Assembly (NCBI RefSeq): GCF_014193845.1
Contig: NZ_JACHZX010000005.1
Coordinates: forward strand, 62,001 to 126,000
DNA length: 64,000 bases
Direction of reading: 5' to 3'
Origin: Sphingomonas sp. BK345
GTDB taxonomy: Bacteria > Pseudomonadota > Alphaproteobacteria > Sphingomonadales > Sphingomonadaceae
Part shown: positions 50,007-61,067 of the stretch, in pieces
Layout of the letters: the number at the start of each line of letters is the position of its first letter
Position numbering within the stretch: position 1 is the first letter of the stretch
Program-made: the position numbers and the translations under genes
Notes under the pieces: generated by a model
Seen by the model: only the letters and a program-made list of their open reading frames with translations
The model's database searches: none
What the model was told of the DNA's origin: nothing

Positions 50007-51715
50007 CCGCCCTCGTCGCCCGTCCGGTCCGCGGCGCGCGCGCTGGCGACCAGCGCCAGCAGCTGCTCGCCACCCAGCACCTGCGGCTGATGGTGCTGAT
50101 GCTGCTGTTCGTCGCGGGCGTGCTGGTGGTGATCGGGCGGCTGACGCTGCTCGGCGTCGTTGCCGGCAGCGAGCGCGGCGGCAGCGTCGCGGCGGCGGCG
50201 CCGCGCGGCGACATCGTCGATCGCAACGGCGCGCCGCTGGCGCGCACGATCGACGCCTGGACGATCGGGGTGCATCCCAAGAAGCTGATCGGCGACCCGT
50301 CCGAGATCGCGCGCAAGCTGGCCGAGCTGATGCCCGAGAAGGGCGACCAATCCTGGTTCTACGCGCAGATCACCAAGCCGGTGAGCTTCACCTACCTCCA
50401 GCGCCGCGCCAGCCCGGCGCTCGTCGAGGCGGTCAACGCGATCGGCGAGCCGGGCATCGTGTTCGAGCGCGAGACGCAGCGGCTCTACCCGCAGAGCACG
50501 CTGGCCGCGCACGCGCTCGGCTTCATCAGCGGCGGCCATGGCATGAGCGGGATCGAGCGCGCGCTCGACGAGCGCCTCACCAACCCGGCCACGATCGGCC
50601 AGCCGGTCGCGCTGTCGCTCGACACGCGCGTCCAGGCCGCGCTGGAGAGCGAGCTCGGCCGCGCGATGACCACCTTCTCGGCGCGCGGCGGCGGCGGCAT
50701 CGTGCTCGACGTCCACACCGGCGAGGTGCTGGCGATGGTGTCGCTGCCGACCTTCAACCCCAATCGCGTCGGCATGTCCGGGACCGACCAGCTGCGCAAC
50801 CTGACGACGCAGAGCGTGTTCGAGCTGGGATCAACCTTCAAGCCGATCACCATGGCGACCGCGATCGATACCGGCGTGGTCACCTCGATGGAGGCGCGCT
50901 TCGACGCGACCCACCCGCTTCAGGTCGGCCGCTACACGATCCACGACGAGCGCGGCGATCCGAAGCGCTGGCTCAACATGCCGGAGACGCTGATCTACTC
51001 GTCGAACGTCGCCACCGCGCGCGTCGCCGACGAGGTCGGACAGCAGCGGATGGAGACGATGTTCCGCAAGCTGGGCTTCGACACCCGGCCGGACATAGAG
51101 GTGCGCGAGAAGGGTCGCCCGCTGTGGCCGAAATATTGGGCGCGCACGACGACGATGACGACCGCTTTCGGCCACGGCATCGCGGTGACGCCGCTCCACC
51201 TCGCCAACGCTTACGCCGCACTGGTCAACGGCGGCACCTGGCGCCCCGCGACCTTGCTCAAGCTGCAGCCGGGCCACGCGCCGGTCGGTCGCCGCGTGAT
51301 CAGCGAGGCGACCAGCGCGCGGATGCGGCAGATGCTCCGGCTGGTGGTCATGCGCGGCACCGGGCGCAAGGGCGACGCGCCGGGCTATCGCGTCGGCGGC
51401 AAGACGGGGACGGCGGAGGCGGCGGTGGCGGGCGGCTATGACCGGTCGCGCAACGTCGCCACGTTCGTGGCGGCCTTCCCGATGGATGCGCCGCGCTACG
51501 TCGTGCTGGCGATGCTCGACTCGCCGCAGGGGACCAAGGAGACGGGCGGGTGGAAGACCGCGGCCTGGAACGCCGCGCCGGTGGTGGGGCGCACGATCGC
51601 GCGGGTCGGCTCGCTGCTGGGCGTGGTGCCCGACGATCATCGCGATGTGGACGTCTCGGACATCCTCCCGACGTTGTGGCAGGGCGACGACGCGCCCAAG
51701 AGCGGCGGCCAGTGA
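50003..51715 (+). CDS. ftsI: Peptidoglycan transpeptidase FtsI (penicillin-binding protein 3)
   Basis: A 570-residue divisome transpeptidase. One N-terminal membrane helix lies near residues 30-50 and a periplasmic dimerisation domain follows. The transpeptidase motifs are all present: Ser277 in GSTFKP, SSN at 333-335 and KTGT from Lys467. The GTG start at 50003 overlaps the ftsL stop. It crosslinks septal peptidoglycan made by FtsW, also in this cluster. The gene murE follows after 10 nt. Confidence 0.96.
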   Translation: MTALVARPVRGARAGDQRQQLLATQHLRLMVLMLLFVAGVLVVIGRLTLLGVVAGSERGGSVAAAAPRGDIVDRNGAPLARTIDAWTIGVHPKKLIGDPSEIARKLAELMPEKGDQSWFYAQITKPVSFTYLQRRASPALVEAVNAIGEPGIVFERETQRLYPQSTLAAHALGFISGGHGMSGIERALDERLTNPATIGQPVALSLDTRVQAALESELGRAMTTFSARGGGGIVLDVHTGEVLAMVSLPTFNPNRVGMSGTDQLRNLTTQSVFELGSTFKPITMATAIDTGVVTSMEARFDATHPLQVGRYTIHDERGDPKRWLNMPETLIYSSNVATARVADEVGQQRMETMFRKLGFDTRPDIEVREKGRPLWPKYWARTTTMTTAFGHGIAVTPLHLANAYAALVNGGTWRPATLLKLQPGHAPVGRRVISEATSARMRQMLRLVVMRGTGRKGDAPGYRVGGKTGTAEAAVAGGYDRSRNVATFVAAFPMDAPRYVVLAMLDSPQGTKETGGWKTAAWNAAPVVGRTIARVGSLLGVVPDDHRDVDVSDILPTLWQGDDAPKSGGQ

Positions 51716-51725
51716 GGCGCGCGCG

Positions 51726-53153
51726 ATGAGGCTCTCCGCGCTTCTCGGCGACGACGCCGCTGTCACCGCCCACGCGACCGTCACCGGCTTCGCGATCGAT
51801 CACCGCAAGGTCGCGCCCGGCAACGTCTTCGGCGCCTTCGAGGGGATGCGCGTCAACGGCGAGGACTATATCGACGCCGCGGTCGAGGCCGGCGCGGTAG
51901 CGGTGGTAGCGCGCCCGGGCGCACGTGTCGCGGGGGCGGTGCACGTCGCCGACGACAACCCGCGCGAGGCCTTCGCCCGGCTCGCCGCGCGTTTCTACGC
52001 GCCCTTCCCCGCGACCGCAGTGGCGGTGACGGGCACCAACGGCAAGACCTCGACCGTCGAGATGACGCGCCAACTGTGGCGCATGGCCGGCGAGCACGCC
52101 GCCTCGATCGGCACGCTCGGCGTCACCACCGCCGACGAGCGAGTCGTCACCGGGCTGACCACGCCCGACGTCGTCACCTTCCTGTCGAACGTCGCCGGGC
52201 TCGCGCGCGAAGGAGTGACGCACCTCGCCTTCGAGGCGTCGAGCCACGGGTTGAGCCAGTATCGCACCGAGGGGCTCCCGGTGCGCGCTGCCGCCTTCAC
52301 CAACCTCGGCCGCGACCATCTCGACTATCACGGCGACATGGCGGCATATTTCACCGCCAAGCTGCGGCTGTTCGCGCAGGTGCTGAGCGACGACGGCAGC
52401 GCCGTGGTCTGGGCCGACGACCCGCAGTCCGAGCGAGTTATCGACATCGCGCGCGAGCGTGGCAACCGCGTCGTCACCGTCGGCGAGCACGGCGACGACC
52501 TGCGGCTGATCGAGCGCGTGCCCACCCTGCTCGGGCAGGGACTGGTGATCCGCGCCGGTGGCGTCGACCACCGCGTCCAGCTCCCGCTGATCGGCGGCTA
52601 TCAGGCGGCCAACGCGCTGATCGCGGCTGGGCTGGTGATCGCCACCGGCGGCGACGTCGCGGCGACGATCGCGGGGCTGGCGCGGCTCCAGCCGGTGCGC
52701 GGCCGGCTCGAGCGCGCCGCGATCACCGCGAGCGGAGCGCCGGTCTATGTCGACTATGCGCACACGCCCGACGCGATCGAGGCGGCCTGCGCGGCGCTGC
52801 GCCCGCACGTCGCGGGGCGGCTGATCCTGGTCGTGGGCGCGGGCGGCGACCGCGACCGCGGCAAGCGCGAGCCGATGGGGCAGGTGGCAGCGGCCGCAGC
52901 CGACGTGGTGATCGTCACCGACGACAATCCGCGCTCGGAGGATCCCACCGCGATCCGCGCCGAGCTGCTTCAGGGCGCTCCTTACGCGCGTGAGATCGGT
53001 GACCGTCGCGCCGCGATCGCCGCGGCGCTGCGCGAGGCGCAGGCGGGCGATATCGTGCTGATCGCGGGCAAGGGCCACGAGCAGGGCCAGATCGTCGGCG
53101 ACCTCGTGCTGCCGTTCGACGACGTCGCGGTCGCGCGCGAGATGGCGGCGTGA
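51726..53153 (+). CDS. murE: UDP-MurNAc-L-Ala-D-Glu:meso-diaminopimelate ligase
   Basis: The 475-residue Mur ligase adds the third amino acid to the peptidoglycan precursor. ATP-binding GTNGKTS has Lys107, and DNPR at residues 400-403 is the signature that selects meso-diaminopimelate, as expected for a proteobacterium. Other blocks are NLGRDHLDYHG and YAHTPDAIE. ATG 51726 has a weak ribosome binding site. The 3' end is followed by a 283-nt gap filled by a palindromic element, the only large gap in the cluster. Confidence 0.96.
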   Translation: MRLSALLGDDAAVTAHATVTGFAIDHRKVAPGNVFGAFEGMRVNGEDYIDAAVEAGAVAVVARPGARVAGAVHVADDNPREAFARLAARFYAPFPATAVAVTGTNGKTSTVEMTRQLWRMAGEHAASIGTLGVTTADERVVTGLTTPDVVTFLSNVAGLAREGVTHLAFEASSHGLSQYRTEGLPVRAAAFTNLGRDHLDYHGDMAAYFTAKLRLFAQVLSDDGSAVVWADDPQSERVIDIARERGNRVVTVGEHGDDLRLIERVPTLLGQGLVIRAGGVDHRVQLPLIGGYQAANALIAAGLVIATGGDVAATIAGLARLQPVRGRLERAAITASGAPVYVDYAHTPDAIEAACAALRPHVAGRLILVVGAGGDRDRGKREPMGQVAAAAADVVIVTDDNPRSEDPTAIRAELLQGAPYAREIGDRRAAIAAALREAQAGDIVLIAGKGHEQGQIVGDLVLPFDDVAVAREMAA

Positions 53154-53175
53154 GGGCGGCGGGCGTCATCAAAGT

Positions 53176-53430
53176 CCTCCCCGGAACGGAGCGGAAGATC
53201 GGCCATGCCCCGCATGGCCGAGGATCGCCCGGGAGACGATCCGACCTTCCGCTGGGGACCATGCCACAGGCATGGTGGAGGGGGGGCGCCGCGAGCGCTA
53301 TAGCCTCCGTTCACGGATCGGTCGCCGAAGCTGTTCTCGATTGTGCGTTCCGTCCGCTACAAGCGCTCCGCATGCCGTACCTCCCCTCCACCACGCCTTC
53401 GGCGCGGTCCCCCTCCCCGGGCCGGGGAGG
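53176..53430. repeat. Palindromic element, family D, between murE and murF (enlarged copy)
   Basis: It begins CCTCCCCGGAACGG and ends GGGCCGGGGAGG. The hairpins ACCATGCCACAGGCATGGT and ACCACGCC...GGCGCGGT flank GGAGGGG / CCCCTCC. A nested insertion (about 53192-53245) carries its own hairpin (GGCCATGCCCCGCATGGCC). The last bases, GGGGAGGAGT, are the ribosome binding site of murF 7 nt before its ATG. Confidence 0.8.
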
Positions 53431-53436
53431 AGTTGC

Positions 53437-54807
53437 ATGAGCCTCTGGACCGCTGTCGACATCGCCGCCGCCACCGGCGGCACCGCCACCGCCAATTTCG
53501 TCACCGACGGAGTCGCCTTCGACTCGCGCGAGGTGGGCGAGGGCGACCTGTTCGTCGCGCTGGCGGGCGAGCAGAGCGACGGTCACCGCTTCCTCGACCA
53601 GGCGTTCGCGCAGGGCGCCGCCGGCGCGATCGTGTCGAGCGAAACCGCGCACCCGGCGGTGCGCGTCAGCGACACCTTCGCCGCGCTCGAGGCGCTCGCT
53701 CGCGCGGCACGCGCTCGGGTGAGGGGCAAGGTGATCGGCGTCACCGGCTCGGTCGGCAAGACCTCGACCAAGGAGGCGCTGTTCGCCGCGCTCGACCGCT
53801 CGCCCAGCCGGCGCGCGCACCGTTCGGTGAAGAGCTACAACAATCATACGGGCGTCCCGCTCAGCCTCGCGCGGATGCCCGCCGACAGCGACTATGCGGT
53901 GCTGGAGATGGGCATGAACCACCCCGGCGAGCTGGCGCACCTGACGACGCTCGTCCGGCCGCACGTCGCGATCGTCACCGCGATCGCGCCGGCGCACACC
54001 GAGTTCTTCCCGGACGAGAGCGCGATCGCCGATGCCAAGGGCGAGATCTTCCGCGGGCTGGAGCCCGGCGGCATCGCGATCGTCCCCTATGACAGCCCGC
54101 ACCGAGACCGGTTGATCGCGGCGGCGCACCCTTATGCGGGCAAGATCGTCACTTTCGGGCTCGACAAGCGCGCCGACGTCCACGCCGCCGAGGTGATGCC
54201 CTCGCCGCGCGGCGGCACCTTCGTCGGCGCCAAGGTCGGCGCGCGCGAGCTGAGCATGACGATCGCGCAGCCGGGGCAACATTGGGTGTCGAACGCGATG
54301 GCGGTGCTCGCCGCGGTCGACGCGGTCGGCGCTGATCTCGCGCTCGCCGGCCTCGCGCTGGGCGAGCTCGGCGGGCTGGCGGGGCGGGGCGCGCGGCGCG
54401 AGGTCCCAGTCGGCGACGGCCGCGCGCTGCTGATCGACGAGAGCTACAACGCCAATCCCGCCTCGATGCGCGCGACATTGGCGGTGCTGGCGCAGGAGCC
54501 GGGGCGCCATGTCGCGGTGCTGGGCGAGATGCGCGAGCTCGGCGAAGGCTCGGCCGGCTATCACGCGGCGCTCGCCCCCGCGGTGGTGGCGGGACGCGTC
54601 GAATCGGCCGTGCTGGTCGGCGAGGCGATGGTGCCGCTCGCGCAGGCGCTTGAGGGGCAGGTCGATTTCGTCCATGTGCGCGATGCCGCCGCGGCGCTGG
54701 ATCAGGTCCGCGCCCTGCTCCGTCCGGGAGACGCGGTGCTCGTCAAGGGATCGAACGGGGTCGGACTGTCGCGGCTGGTTGCCGCGCTCGCCGACAAGGT
54801 GGGTTGA
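53437..54807 (+). CDS. murF: UDP-MurNAc-tripeptide:D-alanyl-D-alanine ligase
   Basis: The 456-residue Mur ligase adds D-Ala-D-Ala to the precursor. The ATP loop is GVTGSVGKTSTKE; YNNHTGVPLSLARM, EMGMNHPGE and DESYNANPASM follow. ATG 53437 is chosen because GGGGAGGAG lies 5-7 nt upstream; this ribosome binding site is part of the preceding palindromic element. The stop is immediately followed by the GTG of mraY. Confidence 0.96.
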   Translation: MSLWTAVDIAAATGGTATANFVTDGVAFDSREVGEGDLFVALAGEQSDGHRFLDQAFAQGAAGAIVSSETAHPAVRVSDTFAALEALARAARARVRGKVIGVTGSVGKTSTKEALFAALDRSPSRRAHRSVKSYNNHTGVPLSLARMPADSDYAVLEMGMNHPGELAHLTTLVRPHVAIVTAIAPAHTEFFPDESAIADAKGEIFRGLEPGGIAIVPYDSPHRDRLIAAAHPYAGKIVTFGLDKRADVHAAEVMPSPRGGTFVGAKVGARELSMTIAQPGQHWVSNAMAVLAAVDAVGADLALAGLALGELGGLAGRGARREVPVGDGRALLIDESYNANPASMRATLAVLAQEPGRHVAVLGEMRELGEGSAGYHAALAPAVVAGRVESAVLVGEAMVPLAQALEGQVDFVHVRDAAAALDQVRALLRPGDAVLVKGSNGVGLSRLVAALADKVG

Positions 54808-55878
54808 GTGCTGTACTGGATCGCGCAGCTGCTGGGGTTTGAGGGCGGGTTCAACCTCATCCGCTACCAGTCGTTCCGCGCCGGCGCCGCGGTGGCGACC
54901 GCGCTGCTGATCGGGCTGATCATCGGCCCGCGCTTCATCGGCTGGCTGCGCGTGCGCCAGGGCAAGGGGCAGCCGATCCGCGCCGACGGCCCGCAGAGCC
55001 ATCTCGCCAAGCGCGGCACGCCGACGATGGGCGGGTTGATGATCCTCACCAGCCTCGTGCTGTCGGTGATGGTGTGGATGGACCTGCGCAACCCGTTCGT
55101 CTGGGCGTGCCTGTTCGTCACGCTCGGGTTCGGCGCGATCGGCTTCCTCGACGACTACGACAAGGTCCGCAAGGCGAGCACCGCCGGCGTCTCGGGTCGC
55201 ACGCGGCTGCTGGTCGAGTTCGCCATCGCGGGGGTGGCGGCGTGGATCATCATGCAGGAAAATGGCACCGGGCTCTATTTCCCGTTCACCAGCCGCTATT
55301 ACGTCGACCTGGGCTATTTCTATCCGATCTTCGCGGCGTTCACGATCGTCGCGTTCGGCAACGCGGTGAACCTCACCGACGGGCTCGACGGACTGGCGAC
55401 CATGCCCGTCATCATCGCCTCGGTCGCGTTCATGCTGATCGTGTACCTGGCGGGCAACGTGAAGTTCGCGGACTATCTCGGCATCCCGCACGTGCCGCGC
55501 GCGGGCGAGCTGGCGATCTTCTGCGGCGCGGTGATCGGTGGCGGGCTCGCCTTCCTCTGGTACAATGCGCCGCCCGCGGCGGTGTTCATGGGTGACACCG
55601 GCAGCCTCGCGCTCGGCGGCGCGCTGGGGACGATCGCGGTAGTGGCGCACCACGAGATCGTGCTCGGCATCATCGGCGGGCTGTTCGTGGTGGAGGCGCT
55701 CAGCGTCATCATCCAGGTGTTCTGGTACAAGCGCACGGGTAAGCGCATCTTCCGCATGGCGCCGATCCACCACCATTTCGAGCAGCTCGGCTGGAGCGAG
55801 CCGACGGTGGTGATCCGCTTCTGGATCATCGCTCTGGTGCTGGCGCTCGCCGGCCTGTCGACGTTGAAGCTGCGGTGA
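54808..55878 (+). CDS. mraY: Phospho-N-acetylmuramoyl-pentapeptide transferase
   Basis: The 356-residue integral membrane enzyme with about ten helices makes lipid I from UDP-MurNAc-pentapeptide and undecaprenyl phosphate. Signature motifs are [31 protein letters not shown] and the final PIHHHFE. The GTG start directly follows the murF stop with no gap. The stop overlaps murD (GTGA). Confidence 0.97.
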   Translation: MLYWIAQLLGFEGGFNLIRYQSFRAGAAVATALLIGLIIGPRFIGWLRVRQGKGQPIRADGPQSHLAKRGTPTMGGLMILTSLVLSVMVWMDLRNPFVWACLFVTLGFGAIGFLDDYDKVRKASTAGVSGRTRLLVEFAIAGVAAWIIMQENGTGLYFPFTSRYYVDLGYFYPIFAAFTIVAFGNAVNLTDGLDGLATMPVIIASVAFMLIVYLAGNVKFADYLGIPHVPRAGELAIFCGAVIGGGLAFLWYNAPPAAVFMGDTGSLALGGALGTIAVVAHHEIVLGIIGGLFVVEALSVIIQVFWYKRTGKRIFRMAPIHHHFEQLGWSEPTVVIRFWIIALVLALAGLSTLKLR

Positions 55879-57284
55879 TTACCTCCGGCACCTGGGCGGG
55901 GAAGCATTTTGCCGTGCTCGGGCTGGCACGCTCGGGCGCGGCGACCGTGCGGGCGCTGCTCGCCGCTGGCGCGCGGGTAACGGCATGGGATGCGGATGAG
56001 GCGAAGCGTGACCAAATCCTCCCCGCTCGCGCGGAAGGAGACCACCGGCCGCAGGCCGGTGGTGGAGGGGGTTCGCCTCATGGCAAAGCGTCTGCGGAGG
56101 CCCCCCTCCACCAGCCTTCGGCTGGTCCCCCTCCCCGTACCGGGGAGGATCTGCGGATCGCCGACCTCTCGACCCTCGATCTCAGCACCTTCGACGCGCT
56201 GGTCGTCTCCCCCGGCGTGCCGACCAACACGCACCCGCTCGCCGCGGCGGCGCGGGCGGCGAGCGTGCCGATCGTCGGCGATATCGAGCTGTTCGCACAG
56301 GCGCGCGCCGCGCTGCCGCCGCACAGGGTCGTCGGCATCACCGGCACGAACGGCAAGTCGACCACCACCGCGCTGATCCACCACCTGCTCGACACCGCCG
56401 GCGTGCCCGCGCGGATGGGCGGCAACATCGGCCTGCCGATCCTCGCGCAGGCGCCGCTGCCCGAGGGCGGCGTCTACGTGCTCGAGCTGTCGAGCTACCA
56501 GATCGACCTGACGCAGACGCTCGACTGCGATGTCGCGGTGCTGCTCAACGTCACCCCCGACCATCTCGACCGCTATGCCGGGTTCGAGGATTATGCCGCC
56601 AGCAAGGCGCGGCTGTTCGCGATGCAGTCGCCGCGCCATCGCGCGGTGATCGGCACCGGTGACGCCGCCTCGGCCGCGATCGCGCAGGGCTTCGCGCACC
56701 GCGGCGAGACGATCACCACGATCGCACCGGGCACGCCGCTCGATCAATCGCGCTGGCCCTCGCTGCAGGGGCCGCACAACGCGCAGAACGCGCTCGCTGC
56801 GATCGTGGTGGCGGAGGCGCTCGGCCTGGATCGCGCCGCGATCGAGGCCGGACTCGAGACCTTCAACGGCCTGCCGCACCGGATGGAGCGGGTCGCGACG
56901 CTGGGCGGGGTCACCTGGATCGACGACAGCAAGGCGACCAACCCCGAGAGCGCCGCCCCCGCGCTCGCCGCCTTCCCGCGCGTCCACTGGATTCTTGGCG
57001 GCCGCGCCAAGGGCGACGACCTCGATGCCTGCGCGCCGCACTTCGGCAACGTGGTGCGCGCCTATACGATCGGCGAGGCCGGCCCGCGCTTCGCCGCGCT
57101 GCTGCGCGACCGCGTCCCCGTCGACGAGGCGGAGACGCTGGAGCACGCGGTTCGGATCGCCGCGGCGGAAGCGCGACGCGGCGAGGTGGTGCTGCTGTCG
57201 CCCGCCGCCGCCTCGTTCGACCAGTTCCGCGATTACGAGCATCGCGGTACCGTGTTCCGCACGGCAGTGGAGGCGCTGGCATGA
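55875..57284 (+). CDS. murD: UDP-MurNAc-L-alanine:D-glutamate ligase with in-frame palindromic insertion
   Basis: A 469-residue Mur ligase for addition of D-Glu. The N-terminal domain begins [20 protein letters not shown], the ATP loop is [15 protein letters not shown], and [10 protein letters not shown] and [15 protein letters not shown] follow. Residues about 48-92 have no counterpart I know in MurD; they are encoded by a 131-bp family D element and read as a Gly/Pro-rich loop between [11 protein letters not shown] and [10 protein letters not shown]. The N-terminal UDP-binding domain thus carries a 45-residue loop, presumably surface exposed. It overlaps mraY (GTGA) and ftsW (ATGA). The rest of the enzyme is complete. 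Confidence 0.94.
   Translation: MITSGTWAGKHFAVLGLARSGAATVRALLAAGARVTAWDADEAKRDQILPARAEGDHRPQAGGGGGSPHGKASAEAPLHQPSAGPPPRTGEDLRIADLSTLDLSTFDALVVSPGVPTNTHPLAAAARAASVPIVGDIELFAQARAALPPHRVVGITGTNGKSTTTALIHHLLDTAGVPARMGGNIGLPILAQAPLPEGGVYVLELSSYQIDLTQTLDCDVAVLLNVTPDHLDRYAGFEDYAASKARLFAMQSPRHRAVIGTGDAASAAIAQGFAHRGETITTIAPGTPLDQSRWPSLQGPHNAQNALAAIVVAEALGLDRAAIEAGLETFNGLPHRMERVATLGGVTWIDDSKATNPESAAPALAAFPRVHWILGGRAKGDDLDACAPHFGNVVRAYTIGEAGPRFAALLRDRVPVDEAETLEHAVRIAAAEARRGEVVLLSPAAASFDQFRDYEHRGTVFRTAVEALA
56018..56148. repeat. Palindromic element, family D, inside murD
   Basis: The element runs from CCTCCCCGCTCGCGCGG (56018) to CCCCGTACCGGGGAGG (56148). Each arm has an outer hairpin CCTCCCC...GGGGAGG-like and an inner hairpin: ACCACCGGCC...GGCCGGTGGT on the left, ACCAGCC...GGCTGGT on the right. 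GGAGGGGG and CCCCCTCC flank the centre. No stop occurs in the murD frame through the whole element. Confidence 0.85.
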
Positions 57285-58495
57285 CCGACGTGAGCAGGGC
57301 ACAGCGGGCGGGGCTCAAGGGACGCGGCGGGCGCGGCGACCCGTCGCCGCTCGGCACCTGGTTCTGGGACATCGACCGCGTGCTGCTGCTGCTCGCCCTG
57401 TTCCTGATCGCGATCGGGCTGATCGCGGTCGCTGCGGGGTCGCCGGCGAGCGCGTCGCGCTATTCGGGCGAGCATCTCAAGTTCGCGCCGCTGCATTATT
57501 TCTGGCGCCAGTTGCTGTGGGCTGGCGTGTCGCTGCCGGTGCTGTTCGGGGTGTCGATGCTGCCGGTGACGGCGGCGCGGCGGATGTCGCTGATCGGCGC
57601 GGCGGTCTGTGTGGCGCTGCTGATGATCGTGCCGTTCGCGGGGGTGATGGTGAACGGCGCGCGGCGCTGGATCGGCTTCGGCTTCGCACAGTTCCAGCCC
57701 TCCGAGTTCCTGAAGCCCTTCTTCGTCGTCGCGGTGGCGTGGCTGCTGTCGCTCAAGTCACGCGACGAGGAGCTGCCGGTGACGATGATCACCGCCGGGC
57801 TCACCGGGTTAATCGCGCTGCTGCTGATGCTCCAGCCCGATTTCGGCCAGACCGTGATCTTCTGCTGCATCTGGCTCGCGCTCGTCACGATCGCGGGGAC
57901 GCCGACGCGCGTGATCATGGGCTTCGTCGCGATGGTGCCCGCCGCGCTGGTGGCGGCCTATCTCTTCTACAGCACCGCACGCGCGCGCATCGACGCTTTC
58001 CTCTTCCCCGGCGTCGAGGGCGAGGGCGCGGCGGACCATTTCCAGACCGACGCGGCGCACCGTACGCTCACCTCCGGCGGCTGGTTCGGCACCGGGCCGG
58101 GCGGCGGCACGGTCAAATACGGCCTCCCCGAGGCGCACACCGACTATATCTTCTCGGTGATCGGCGAGGAGTTCGGGCTGCTCGCCTGCATGGTGGTGGC
58201 GCTGGTGTTCCTGGCGCTGGTGGTGCGCGTGTTCGTCAAGCTGCTCGACGAGCAGGACCCCTTCAAATTGCTCGCCGCCTCGGGGCTGGCGGTGCAGTTC
58301 GGCGCGCAGGCTTTGATCTCGATGGCGGTGAACACCGGGCTGGCGCCGTCCAAGGGAATGACGCTGCCGTTCATCAGCTACGGCGGCTCGTCGATGGTGG
58401 CGCTGTCGCTCGGCATGGGGCTGCTGCTGGCGTTCACGCGGCGCAACCCGTTCCTGCTGCGCAGCCCCTATATCACGCGATGGAACGCCGAATGA
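57281..58495 (+). CDS. ftsW: Septal peptidoglycan glycosyltransferase FtsW
   Basis: The 404-residue SEDS-family protein has about ten membrane helices and polymerises septal glycan strands together with FtsI. Family blocks include [59 protein letters not shown] split by the large loop, and [11 protein letters not shown]. It overlaps murD and murG by ATGA. Confidence 0.96.
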   Translation: MTDVSRAQRAGLKGRGGRGDPSPLGTWFWDIDRVLLLLALFLIAIGLIAVAAGSPASASRYSGEHLKFAPLHYFWRQLLWAGVSLPVLFGVSMLPVTAARRMSLIGAAVCVALLMIVPFAGVMVNGARRWIGFGFAQFQPSEFLKPFFVVAVAWLLSLKSRDEELPVTMITAGLTGLIALLLMLQPDFGQTVIFCCIWLALVTIAGTPTRVIMGFVAMVPAALVAAYLFYSTARARIDAFLFPGVEGEGAADHFQTDAAHRTLTSGGWFGTGPGGGTVKYGLPEAHTDYIFSVIGEEFGLLACMVVALVFLALVVRVFVKLLDEQDPFKLLAASGLAVQFGAQALISMAVNTGLAPSKGMTLPFISYGGSSMVALSLGMGLLLAFTRRNPFLLRSPYITRWNAE

Positions 58496-59652
58496 CGCCC
58501 GTGCAGGACTTCCGCCCGCGCCACTTCGTACTCGCCGCGGGCGGCACCGGCGGCCATATGGTGCCCGCCGCCGCGCTCGCGACCGAGCTGACCAAGCGCG
58601 GCCACCGCGTCGCCTTGGTGAGCGACGCGCGCGGCGTGCGCTTCCCCGGGCTGTTCGAGGACGTGCAGACGCACGTCATCCCCGCCGGCCGCTTCGCCGG
58701 CGGGCCGCTCGGCTGGGCCAAGGCGGCGCGGCTGATGATGCAGGGCCGTGCCATGGCGGCCGAGCTGTACCGGACGTTCAAGCCCGCCGCGGTGATCGGC
58801 TTCGGCGGCTATCCCGCCTATCCCGCGCTCTCGGCGGCGTTCGCGGCGGGGATCCGCACCGCGGTGCACGAGCAGAACGCCGTGCTCGGCCGCGTCAACC
58901 GGCTGGTCGCCGGCAAGGTCGACGCGATCGCGACCAGCTACGCCGAGACCGAGCGGCTGCGCCCGCGCCATCGCGCCAAGGCGCATCACGTCGGCAATCC
59001 GGTGCGCGAGAGCGTGCTCGCGTTGCGCGCCAAGCCTTATCCGCTGCTCGACGAGGACAGCATCTTCCGCGTGCTCGTCACCGGCGGCAGCCAGGGCGCC
59101 TCGGTGCTGAGCCAGGTGGTGCCGGAGGGGCTGGCGATGCTGCCGGTCGCGTTCCGCCGCCGGCTCCAGGTGACGCACCAGGCGCGGATCGAGGACATCG
59201 ACGCCGCGCGCGAGACCTACGCGCGGCTCGAGATCGCGGCCGACCTCGCCACCTATCTGCCCGACCTGCCCGAGCAGCTCGGCTGGGCGCACGTCGTGAT
59301 CGCGCGCGCGGGCGCCTCGACCATCGCCGAGCTGACCGCGGCGGGGCGCCCCGCCATCCTGGTGCCGCTGCCCAGCGCCACCGACGATCACCAGACCGCC
59401 AACGCGCGCGAGATCACCCGCGCCGGCGGCGCGCGCACGATCGCGCAATCGGCCTTCACGCCCAGCGAGCTCGCCAAGCAGATGCAGAAACTCGGGCTCG
59501 ACCCGGAAGCGCTCCAGAACGCCGCGGCGCGCGCCCGCGCCTGCGGCACCCCCGAGGCGGCGAGCGACCTCGCCGACCTGGTCGAGAGCCTCGACTCGCC
59601 CGCGTCGCGGCTGCCGGTCGGGCGGGTCCAGCAACGAAAGGCGTTCGCGTGA
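58492..59652 (+). CDS. murG: UDP-GlcNAc:undecaprenyl-PP-MurNAc-pentapeptide GlcNAc transferase
   Basis: The 386-residue GT28 enzyme converts lipid I to lipid II at the inner membrane. Motifs are [45 protein letters not shown] and [20 protein letters not shown] 58492 overlaps the ftsW stop, with ATG 58480 as an alternative. The stop overlaps murC (GTGA). Confidence 0.96.
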   Translation: MTPVQDFRPRHFVLAAGGTGGHMVPAAALATELTKRGHRVALVSDARGVRFPGLFEDVQTHVIPAGRFAGGPLGWAKAARLMMQGRAMAAELYRTFKPAAVIGFGGYPAYPALSAAFAAGIRTAVHEQNAVLGRVNRLVAGKVDAIATSYAETERLRPRHRAKAHHVGNPVRESVLALRAKPYPLLDEDSIFRVLVTGGSQGASVLSQVVPEGLAMLPVAFRRRLQVTHQARIEDIDAARETYARLEIAADLATYLPDLPEQLGWAHVVIARAGASTIAELTAAGRPAILVPLPSATDDHQTANAREITRAGGARTIAQSAFTPSELAKQMQKLGLDPEALQNAAARARACGTPEAASDLADLVESLDSPASRLPVGRVQQRKAFA

Positions 59653-61067
59653 GGGGGGTCGCGACCGACATCGGGACGATCCATTTCGTCGGCATCGGCG
59701 GGATCGGCATGTCCGGTATCGCCGAGGTGATGCACAATCTCGGCTATAGCGTGCAGGGCTCGGACGTCGCCGAGGGCTATGTCGTCGAGGGCCTGCGCGC
59801 GCGCGGCATCACGGTCACGATCGGGCATGACGCCGCCAACGTCGCGGGCGCCGCGGTAGTGGTCACCTCCACCGCGGTGAAGCGCGGCAACCCCGAGGTG
59901 GAGGCGGCGCTGCAGAACCGCGTCCCCGTGGTGCGCCGTGCCGAGATGCTCGCCGAGCTGATGCGGCTGAAGTCGACCGTCGCGGTCGCGGGCACGCACG
60001 GCAAGACCACCACCACCTCGATGGTGGCGGCGCTGCTCGACGCCGGCGGGGTGGATCCCACCGTGATCAACGGCGGCATCATCAACAGCTACGGCTCGAA
60101 CGCCCGGCTCGGCGCGAGCGACTGGATGGTGGTCGAGGCGGACGAGAGCGACGGCAGCTTCCTGCGGCTCGACGGCACGATCGCGGTGGTCACCAACATC
60201 GATCCCGAGCATCTCGACCATTACGGCAGCTTCGACCGCGCCAAGGATGCATACGTCGAGTTCGTCGAGAACGTGCCCTTCTACGGTGCGGCGTTGCTGT
60301 GCCTCGATCATCCGGAGGTACAGGCACTGATCCCGCGGGTGCGCGACCGTCGCATCGTCACCTACGGTTTCGCCGCCTCGGCCGACGTGCGCGGCGTCAA
60401 CGTCACGCCCTATCCCGGCGGCAACCGCTTCGAGGCGCAGGTGCGCGCGCGCGACGGCGCGGTGCGCTCAATCGAGGGGATCGACCTGCCGATGCCGGGG
60501 CGCCACAACGTCCAGAACGCGCTCGCCGCGATCGGCGTCGCGCTCGAGCTCGGCATCGACGACGCGACGATCCAGAAGGGGTTCGAGCGCTTCTCGGGCG
60601 TCAAGCGGCGCTTCACCAAGGTGGGCGAGGTCGCGCTCGACGGCGGCGCGGCGACGATCGTCGACGATTACGGCCACCATCCGGTCGAGATCCGCGCGGT
60701 GCTCGCCGCGGCGCGCGAGTCCGCGCAGGGGAGGGTGATCGCGGTGGTGCAGCCGCATCGCTACTCGCGGCTGGGCAATCTGATGGAGGACTTCCGCGGC
60801 GCGTTCAACGACGCCGACCTCGTCTATGTCACTCCCGTCTACGCCGCGGGCGAGGCGCCGGTGCCCGGCGTCGATTCGGCCGCGCTGGTGGCGGGGCTGC
60901 GCGACCGCGGCCATCGTCAGGCCGAGCAGGTCGAGGACGCCGCCGCGCTCGCGGCGGCGCTGGCGGGCGAGTTGCGTGCCGGCGACCAGGTGATCTGCCT
61001 GGGGGCGGGCGACATCACCAAATGGGCCGCGGGCCTGGCCGCCGCCATCTCGGCGCAGCGGCGGTGA
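59649..61067 (+). CDS. murC: UDP-N-acetylmuramate:L-alanine ligase
   Basis: The 472-residue Mur ligase attaches the first amino acid. The N-terminal [20 protein letters not shown], the ATP loop [15 protein letters not shown], the DESDGSF motif and [10 protein letters not shown] are all present. GTG 59649 overlaps the murG stop and the stop overlaps murB (GTGA). Confidence 0.96.
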   Translation: MRGVATDIGTIHFVGIGGIGMSGIAEVMHNLGYSVQGSDVAEGYVVEGLRARGITVTIGHDAANVAGAAVVVTSTAVKRGNPEVEAALQNRVPVVRRAEMLAELMRLKSTVAVAGTHGKTTTTSMVAALLDAGGVDPTVINGGIINSYGSNARLGASDWMVVEADESDGSFLRLDGTIAVVTNIDPEHLDHYGSFDRAKDAYVEFVENVPFYGAALLCLDHPEVQALIPRVRDRRIVTYGFAASADVRGVNVTPYPGGNRFEAQVRARDGAVRSIEGIDLPMPGRHNVQNALAAIGVALELGIDDATIQKGFERFSGVKRRFTKVGEVALDGGAATIVDDYGHHPVEIRAVLAAARESAQGRVIAVVQPHRYSRLGNLMEDFRGAFNDADLVYVTPVYAAGEAPVPGVDSAALVAGLRDRGHRQAEQVEDAAALAAALAGELRAGDQVICLGAGDITKWAAGLAAAISAQRR

